A stretch of 64,000 bases of DNA from Pomphorhynchus laevis (Eukaryota > Acanthocephala > Palaeacanthocephala > Echinorhynchida > Pomphorhynchidae), in assembly GCA_012934845.2 (NCBI GenBank), contig WNNJ02003130.1, forward strand, positions 1 through 64,000, in the 5' to 3' direction. The translations under genes and the position numbers were made by a program. The notes under the pieces are model-generated. The model did no database searches and was not told the origin of the DNA. It worked only from the letters and a program-made list of their open reading frames with translations. Positions 57,232 through 64,000 of this stretch are shown in pieces. Every line of letters starts with the position of its first letter. The stretch's first letter is position 1.

Positions 57232-57804
57232 TTAAGTAATTGTTGGTATTAAAGTTTTTTTTGTTTCATATGATTTCTGGATTATTTTGCTCACATTCTC
57301 ATTTCCGATTTCCATTGAAGCGCTTTTTGTTTCAACCTCACTCTTGTGCCGTATTTCTCTGCGAAGTTCATCAATGGACGAAGCTACGCACCAACCGCAC
57401 AATGGTTTACGCAGTTGAAAGTCATCTAGCAATAACCTCGGGAAGTACAACTTAGTATAGTCTAGACACTTCGCACCCTGTATCAAGTGCTCAACCATAT
57501 CAAAATCCGGTGTCGATTTATTTATTTTTGTATCCATTTGCAGCTTCTCAGACATGTCAGGTAGCAAAGCAGACAACATCATCTTCAATGCGGCCAGTTT
57601 ATTATTATTTGATAACAATGACGTGCTTTTTGCGCTAGGCTGATTCGTTGAAAATATGGTTGCTGAATCCCTGTTATGACGGTTATTCGCAAAGCAATGT
57701 GTGCAGCGCTTATCGGCTTTTACACATGCGCAATTTCTGCATGAACAGCAGAGCTGCAATAACATCAGCGCGTTGTCATAGTAGTAGACCTCACATTGTC
57801 CCAA
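57232..57804 (-). CDS. Cys-rich ORF of a retroelement, unrecognised
   Basis: About 177-190 codons. There is no ATG at the far end: the frame opens near 57804 and the first ATG is near 57765. The N-terminal part has a dense cysteine cluster (CCSCRNCACVKADKRCTHC: C-x2-C-x-C-x7-C-x2-C), then a polar region, a helical region (AALKMMLSALLPDMSEKLQ) and the conserved stretch DMVEHLIQGAKCLDYTKLYF. A second, shorter copy of the middle part (EVEHLMQCAKCLAYTKLYF) lies at 61487-61640. The repetition shows it is element-borne, possibly an ORF1. The family J LINE lies between the two copies, but I cannot show that it encodes this protein. Confidence 0.5.
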   Translation of the reverse strand: MGQCEVYYYDNALMLLQLCCSCRNCACVKADKRCTHCFANNRHNRDSATIFSTNQPSAKSTSLLSNNNKLAALKMMLSALLPDMSEKLQMDTKINKSTPDFDMVEHLIQGAKCLDYTKLYFPRLLLDDFQLRKPLCGWCVASSIDELRREIRHKSEVETKSASMEIGNENVSKIIQKSYETKKTLIPTIT

Positions 57805-58109
57805 CAGCTGAACTCAATAGAATTCGTTAAACTGAATTGAATATATGATATTTGTTGTGTATATTATCTTGTAATCAGATGTGTTTTTTAAGCTTGTATA
57901 TTATATCATCTCTCATTTCGATAAATTTATAATGTCTGTGAATAATCTGTAAGATAATGTCTTTTCAATAATAATAGATACTTTTTACTTAAAACAACAT
58001 GCAGCTAATAACATATTTAAACAGAAAAGCAAAACAAAAGCAATCGTTGTCTAAGTTTATTAATTTTACACAGTCTTCCACTTTTAAAACGAACTGGGAT
58101 ATCAACATT

Positions 58110-61080
58110 CTCCAGCATACATCAACGCGAAGCCTTCCGGCTAAATCACTCAGGGACTCTCACACACCTAAGGGTCCACTCGAGGCGGACAATTGTTAGT
58201 AATTTCGAGATGGGATGCTTAAGAAACCTTAGTCCTTGCTAAGTAGGACGTCCTCTAGAAAAAAGACTAATCTTGAGATTGCCTAGGACACTTTTGAACC
58301 TATTCAATTCTGATCCAGATGACTATTTAATCGTAATAATAAACTCCAGGTATCTTACTTGATATGTAAAGATTATGAGTGGTTGATTCTGCGAAATAGT
58401 GGAGAGAGCTGAGAGTGTTAGTCTCTTTAATTTTTTCTTTGTGGCATGAGTGCCATTAAAGACTACCATATGCAATTTGGCCGAGTTGAGAAGAATATTG
58501 AATTGGGGTAGCTTGTCATTTAACCTTAAAAAGAAACGGTGATGTCCGGACTACATTTTTGCACCTGCGTCCAGTAAACAGGGCTGTTGTATCATTAACA
58601 TATACCACTAGATGATGATTGTGCTTAAAAAGTTATAAAATTACAGTGAAGGCAGTAAGGTATAAGATAAGAGAAAGCGGAGAGCCTTGAAGCGCACCTG
58701 TAATAGGATAGATCTGACGTGCATCATGGTTATCATCATAGAAGAACAGCTTGGTATGCAGCAAAATCTCCACCCTATTAACAATTCTCGCAGACAACCA
58801 GAGGGCCTGAGAGAAGAGGTAACAAAAGGAATGTGGATACGGTCAAATGCAGCTGAAAAGCTAAGAACAACATCCATATTAAGCTGATGACTGTTATCTT
58901 GGCAAAACCGATGCACTTCACCAATAGCTGAATGAACCGAGCGACTTTTTACAAACCCATGAAAACTTAGTGGGATTAAATTATGCCTACATATATGGTC
59001 GCAGATTCTACGCGTAAGCGCTTTTTCGTATACGGATATGTGGGAGTTTTAAATCGAAATGGGCCGCAGATCCTTAGTACATGTAATAGTTGTTTTCTTT
59101 TCTAAAAATACTCTTATGCCGATTCTGTCTAAAAGCATAGTGATGGTGCCCTCCTTTCTCTGACTGTCTGTCAAAAGATGACAGACACGAGTGGAGAGTG
59201 GCGCATGTGTTTTGGAGGTACCCGGAAGTGAGCCCATGAATTTAGGATATCTGTAACAGATATGTCACTACTCCTGAAATCATTCCAAGGTGGGAATGGT
59301 TGGGGAGATTAAGTGGATCCATTATAGTGTAAGGATTGTGATTCCTCCAAAACTTTATCAAGGCTAATGCTACCGATCTAGTCCGATGCCCTCTCCTTCC
59401 AGCAAACAAAGTTCTCCTTCTTAAATATCTTCTTGAAGGAAGACTGAGAAGGACTAATACGAACAATGCTCGCATTATCCCTATTCAGCTGGAGTCTATA
59501 TCTAGAGCTCCAGTATTCTTTCGAAAGCGCCTGTTTGAGAAAACCGAGATTGGGAATTGTAGCATTTTTGCAAGGACCTTGAGCTTTGTTGGAGTGGAAT
59601 TGAGTATTCAACCTCTATAGGTGGTCGAAAGTATTGCGGCTGCTTGCGAATAGAGCTAGGAATAAAATCGGGTTAGACTCGCATTTTCTACAACAGGGAA
59701 GAGTCGGATTGCTGGCTGGAATAAGGCTACTCTGATTGGATCAAAGTTGATCCTCCTCCTTAGCAGCGTATCTTCTAACCGCCTACGTAGTAGGTTGTGT
59801 GAGGTGGACAACTGTTGGTGTGACTGCTCAATACAAAAAGGCTTTAACAACCACTTTCCACGTTGCAGTAGTATGCCGAGAAGAGAATTTGTTTTTGTGC
59901 AATAAAAGGTGGATGACGGTGGTTTGTTAATAAGATATTCGTTCCTGGATCTGCAATTGCTGCAATTATCCAATGACCAGTTTTGTCGTTAAGTCACCAA
60001 GTAGCATGTTATAGCAGCTACCTAATATACGATCCAGGAGGTCACTTTACTTGTGAATCTCACCGAGCGAATATAGATATTAGCTAAGCTGATACGTTTA
60101 CCGTTCTTCCAGAGTGTTATTACTAAACAAGACAGGGCAGGACAAGAATAGTTCAGTAGGAGGGAAAATCTTAAGTGGTTCCTGACTAAGATTTAAAGAC
60201 TTTGAGATGAAGAGGAGTGAGGAGGAGTTATATAAGATGTGAAGTTGTGACTATATTCTTTGTTATGTGCTTTGGGATAAATCTAGTAATGTCCTGAAGG
60301 ACCGGATAGATTTAGTCTTCTGAAGGACTATAACATCTGCATTTCGACCAGATAGAAGGCTAAGGGCAAAATCACCTCTTGAGTTCCACTAAATGAGGTT
60401 CAGTTAAAACGATTCGAGACTACTTACTATTACATTGGTGTTACTAGAAAGTGGCGCTTAACCCTCTAGTTAGTCCCATCGGCGGGAAAGTTGTTCTCTC
60501 TACCCTCGTCCCCAACATAGATACCACTTAACACTTCTTCGCTAGGAGCATTGTCATCATTTCTCTGTTTGTGTAGCTGCCATCTCTCGCCCTTCTTGGA
60601 AAGTAGGATAAGAGCTGTACCGCCGGTGGAAGATGATCTCTTGTTAGAGGCAATTGTGGAAACCGGTACATAGGATAATGGAGGAGTCACAAGGGCTTCG
60701 ACCAGCTTGGAGATTAGACCCTCCATCTGACGGAGAGTTGCTCTGTTTTTCTCATCGATAATACGGATAATTTATTTAATGCAGGGCCCTGCATGGCCAC
60801 TTGTTTAATACTTTCCATAATTTCGTATCGATAGATGTAGAATTCTAAACGCCTCTTTGTGTTATATGCCGTTAGATGTAGGCTTTGAACTGGGCGCACT
60901 TCCGCGACCATTCCGGATGATCGAGCCCGTAGTTACTGCATTGCGGGGATTCTTTGCAAGCGTCGGAACCATGACCACTGTTTTGCGGTCCACAAACCCC
61001 ACAGGACAGTGATCATTGGCAGTTAGATATCCAGTGATCCCAGTAGGATCACTGGTTACAATATGGGTAACTTAAATTAT
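58110..61080 (-). mobile_element. LINE family J, longest copy, antisense in the host intron
   Basis: Minus strand from 61080: ORF1 end with two CCHC-type knuckles (CGVCGPQNSGHGSDAC and CSNYGLDHPEWSRKC, about 61010-60900), ORF1/ORF2 junction (60911-60466), APE endonuclease remnants (around 60000, near a CYLV..GDL-like site, and DNCSNCRSRNEYL at 59970), the pre-RT region (SKEYWSSRYRLQL, 59540; KIFKKENFVC, 59420), TKDLRPISI (59060), RT motif A (FCQDNSHQL and FSAAFDR, 58910-58840) and the 3' tail (58110-58440). Many frameshifts and stops, and the RT motif C is not intact. Jockey/I/R1-like. Confidence 0.8.
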
Positions 61081-61477
61081 CCGAAGAAATATTATAAAAC
61101 TTGAGATTGCAACCCTAAAAAGTGTTGCAAGCGGAATTGGCCAAAATCAGAACATTCTCTTCCGAGGGATTTGCAAATAGGTTGCCCTATTTCCCTATTA
61201 TAAAACGTAAGTTAGTAATATTATATAGTTTCTCGAGGGCTCGTAGGTCAATTTCGTCGAATTATAGTAAAATATTAGTTATTTTGATTGAAGCGAGAAT
61301 AGGCCTGTATGTGTAAAATCCTTTATCAGAAAGGTTAGCTTAAAAGAAGCTGATATACTCATTCGCCATATCAGAGCAGACAAAGTAGACTCTACATGTG
61401 TTGGCAACAACTCGAGCAGAGTTGAATATAACTTTGTCTCTGTAGTTGACAGTGAAGGGACGTAAAAATATATTCAA

Positions 61478-61650
61478 TTACCTCGGGAAGTACAACTTAG
61501 TGTAGGCTAGACACTTCGCACACTGCATCAAGTGTTCAACCTCCTCAAAATCCGATGCCGATTCATTCATTTTATTTGGATACAATTTCAGCTTCTCATA
61601 CATATCTGGTAGACAACGCCTTCTCTATTGTGGCCAGTTAATTAGAGTTT
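61478..61650 (-). pseudogene. Second copy of the Cys-rich retroelement ORF, middle part
   Basis: Homologous to 57424-57604: MYEKLKLYPNKMNESASDFE, EVEHLMQCAKCLAYTKLYF on the minus strand. The cysteine cluster is missing. Confidence 0.6.
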
Positions 61651-62953
61651 TACAAAGGCATTATCTTTCTAAGTTTCTTTTGTGTATATTATTGTAAGTA
61701 TTCAAGAAATGGTTTTACACTAGCAACACTTATTAGCCTAATTGTCTGGTCAGTCATCTTAATAGTCTTAATCTTTATAATCCCATTTTATTAGTCCTAA
61801 CATGCATCTAGATTATGAGATAAGATCTTTTGTTAGACAATTTTATATGTTTATATTTTTATTAATAAGTAAAATTGCGAAACCTCGTGTTTTTCAATTT
61901 ATTTGCATTTTTCAATTCTGTGTTTGATTATTCTTATAGTTGATTAACTCAATAAACAAACATTAACAGTCGCCTATTGATAAGATACATAAACACAACT
62001 CTAAGGCTATCGTGCCCAGAGTGAACTCATTTACCACAATATCGATTAGTTCTTCATCCGTCTATCGATCATGCTTTGCTCATGCTATCCAAAATCCGCA
62101 ATAAAACAATTTAGAAACGTTGTTCTTCCAGGTACATTTTCAAAAGGTTAACGCTTGATGTGAAGTCGTTACTGTTATTCGTTATTTACGAATATACCTA
62201 TTAATGAATACATTAGTGTCCCAATTCCGTAATATAATTTACCTTAGATTGAGTTAAGCAAAATTTAGATACTCCATAGTTACTTAAACAATCACATAAA
62301 GACTTTAATGTAGTTCTGGCAAGTCAATGACGTTTACGTTATTTGACTAAAAAAATAGAGCGTTCATTTTTAAATATCTAATTCAATTGAATTTTCGGGC
62401 GTGTTAAAGTCAATAAAAGAAATAATCATTAAAGTTATGGTCCAAGCTTAAATTATTTAAACTACGAACGACAATAAATATTATAAAATCGATTAATAGA
62501 TCATATAAGTTGCAGGATTAAGCTTTTCTAACAATAGGAATGATCATTACATCATATAAGTTGCAAGATTAAGCTTTTTAGGAATGATCTAATATAAATC
62601 ATTACAATATGAATCTGTTGGAAATGCATGCAGAGTGATGTGTAGCTCATGTACCTGCCAGAGTGGTTTTAAAATAAAATCAATTAAACTTATTTAAATT
62701 TAAATTTTACTTTTTAAATTTTAAATATTTAATGATGCTTTTTAGGAAATTGTATAGCAACCTAAAACATTTGGTATACAAACTCTTTTTCTGTTAATTT
62801 TGATATTTAAAATATCGTACTCAAAATTTAATTTTGATATTTGATATTCGTTTTTATTTTTCATAATTTTGATATTTTTTGTAATGATATTTTTTGTAAT
62901 ATATTTTGGATGACTTTTGTAAAATAACTATCGATAAACCCCATATTTTGTAG

Positions 62954-63121
62954 TCTGAAAAGAAAGAACATACAGTTTCTCTACACTCCGATGTAATTGT
63001 CAAAGATACCACAGAAAAATCTAGCTCTAATATAGTTGAGCGTTACAAGTCTGATTGGTGCCTTCGAAATTATATAAAATCCAAATGTATCGATGTGTAT
63101 CGACGAAATGAAAAAATCAAG
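62954..63121 (+). CDS. Host gene, second coding exon
   Basis: 56 codons in phase 0 between an acceptor (TTTTGTAG) and a donor (AAG|GTTTGT). It encodes a Ser/Lys-rich stretch, then IVERYKSDWCLRNYIKSKC and IDVYRRNEKIK, which is helical and basic. The gene continues to the right of this exon; no third exon is evident before 64000. Confidence 0.65.
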
Positions 63122-64000
63122 GTTTGTTTTAGTAAATATTCGGTATTTATAATTCTTTAATTATTTACTTAATTAAATATTAATTAAATAAATAATTATT
63201 TAATAATTTAATTATATATATTTTTTTTTGTAATTAAGATGATAAATTGATATTTGATATTAATATTTTAATCGGTAAACTGAACTATAATTTACATAAT
63301 TTTTAGCTCATATCAAATGGTTAAAGCGGATTTTTTAAGATAAACTTCGGGTAGATTCAAGTACTTTTCGAAAAAGATAAAATGTGTTAGTGATCATTTT
63401 TTAATGCATATAAATATTCGGTTGCAGTATATCTCGTTCTAGTTACATTATATTCTAGTTACAGTTATCTCGAACTTACTGGAAAGTACACATGAATAAT
63501 ATCAGTATATCAGATCAGCGTAACTGATTCAGATCACTGAATCTACGTTTTCAGCTAACTGAGTATAAATATAGTTATTAACATTAAAATATAAATATAA
63601 ATTAAATACTACAATATTAACAAAGGCGATAGAAGTATGCCAATTATAAAAATAAAACAATTATAAAAATATAGCATGTAAATCTGAATTGAAAATCTGA
63701 ATTGTGGTAAGTTTACTATTAAGACTACCGTTTCTGTGAATGCTGACTTATATACGAAATAGAAAAAAGATAATTTTTACTAATCGGTAGTCAACTAAGG
63801 ATTTGTTAGTTAGGATTTTAACTATAATTTAATTAAAATTATAATGACATAATGGTGGCACACTGTTTTCGGTTGACAACTTATTTTTTTTACAAAATGT
63901 TAATAACTCGATTATATTATGGCGTGTTGTTATTGATAAAAATCCCAGAGTATTTTTCTTATTAAAAGTTCGCCGTTTCGCACATTGAATGAAAGTTAAA
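63122..64000. other. AT-rich sequence, probably the next intron
   Basis: No exon or repeat recognised. Confidence 0.4.

Larger units (their letters stand above)
55079..62953 (+). other. 7.9-kb host intron holding LINE debris
   Basis: Donor GTATTT at 55079 and acceptor ATTTTGTAG ending at 62953. About half of the intron is mobile-element sequence (56690-56940, 57232-57804, 58110-61080, 61478-61650), mostly antisense to the gene. The remaining parts (55080-56690, 56940-57230, 61650-62953) are AT-rich with no gene seen. A 50-bp direct repeat around ATCATATAAGTTGCA lies at 62500-62595. Confidence 0.6.

Noticed and set aside
1-64000. CRISPR arrays, bacterial operons, rRNA genes
   Set aside because: None seen; the tandem repeats lack spacer structure, and gene layout and introns are animal-like.

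Overview
This is an AT-rich stretch of animal nuclear DNA, probably from an invertebrate. Three things support that: GT-AG introns, a clear eukaryotic RNA polymerase III subunit exon (POLR3H), and a dense mixture of LINEs and Penelope-like elements (PLEs), including one with an N-terminal GIY-YIG remnant as in the Naiad/Chlamys PLE groups known mainly from invertebrates. I could not name the species. Mobile elements and repeats fill most of the window. I can support only four host loci: POLR3H exon 1 (minus, 4562-4816), a terminal exon of an unknown gene (plus, 11487-12389), an intact single-exon gene for a tail-anchored protein (plus, 16102-17061), and two in-phase exons of a gene with a 7.9 kb intron (plus, 54926-55078 and 62954-63121).

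Layout: 1-1489 is a 715-bp tandem repeat entering from the left edge. 3.7-7.5 kb holds inverted PLE arms around POLR3H exon 1, then an RTE-like LINE. 8.6-11.1 kb holds two inverted LINE tails and a PLE with inverted terminal repeats and a GIY-YIG domain. 11.5-17.1 kb holds two host genes separated by a LINE fragment with a restriction-like endonuclease and a 388-bp repeat. 17.5-23.0 kb holds a short RTE-derived element with target duplications, then a degenerate minisatellite split by a CR1-like LINE. 23.2-27.6 kb holds a tRNA-like SINE beside a nearly whole CR1-like LINE with one long frame. 29.5-32.0 kb is the Naiad-like PLE. 32-37.7 kb is a pile of broken LINEs. 38.3-48.9 kb is a fossil Ty3/gypsy element filled by two nested LINEs and then tandemly duplicated. 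49-54.3 kb is non-coding repeats, small fold-backs and a 1.1-kb duplication. 55-63 kb is the large host intron, which contains a Jockey/I-like LINE with a CCHC-type ORF1.

Labels used for LINE families: A and B (CR1-like, N-terminal zinc finger plus RRM-like ORF1), E (CR1-like, 5' truncated), J (Jockey/I/R1-like, CCHC ORF1, APE endonuclease), R (no APE endonuclease, RLE type), RTE-like.

Three themes stand out. First, one cysteine module, C-x4-C-x2-W then C-x2-C, sits at the N-terminus of LINE families as different as A/B and R. Second, PLE ends of several families share a hammerhead-like hairpin and recur as head-to-head fold-backs with no coding sequence. Third, the Ty3 locus records an ordered history: insertion, LINE nesting, then a 9,550-bp tandem duplication.
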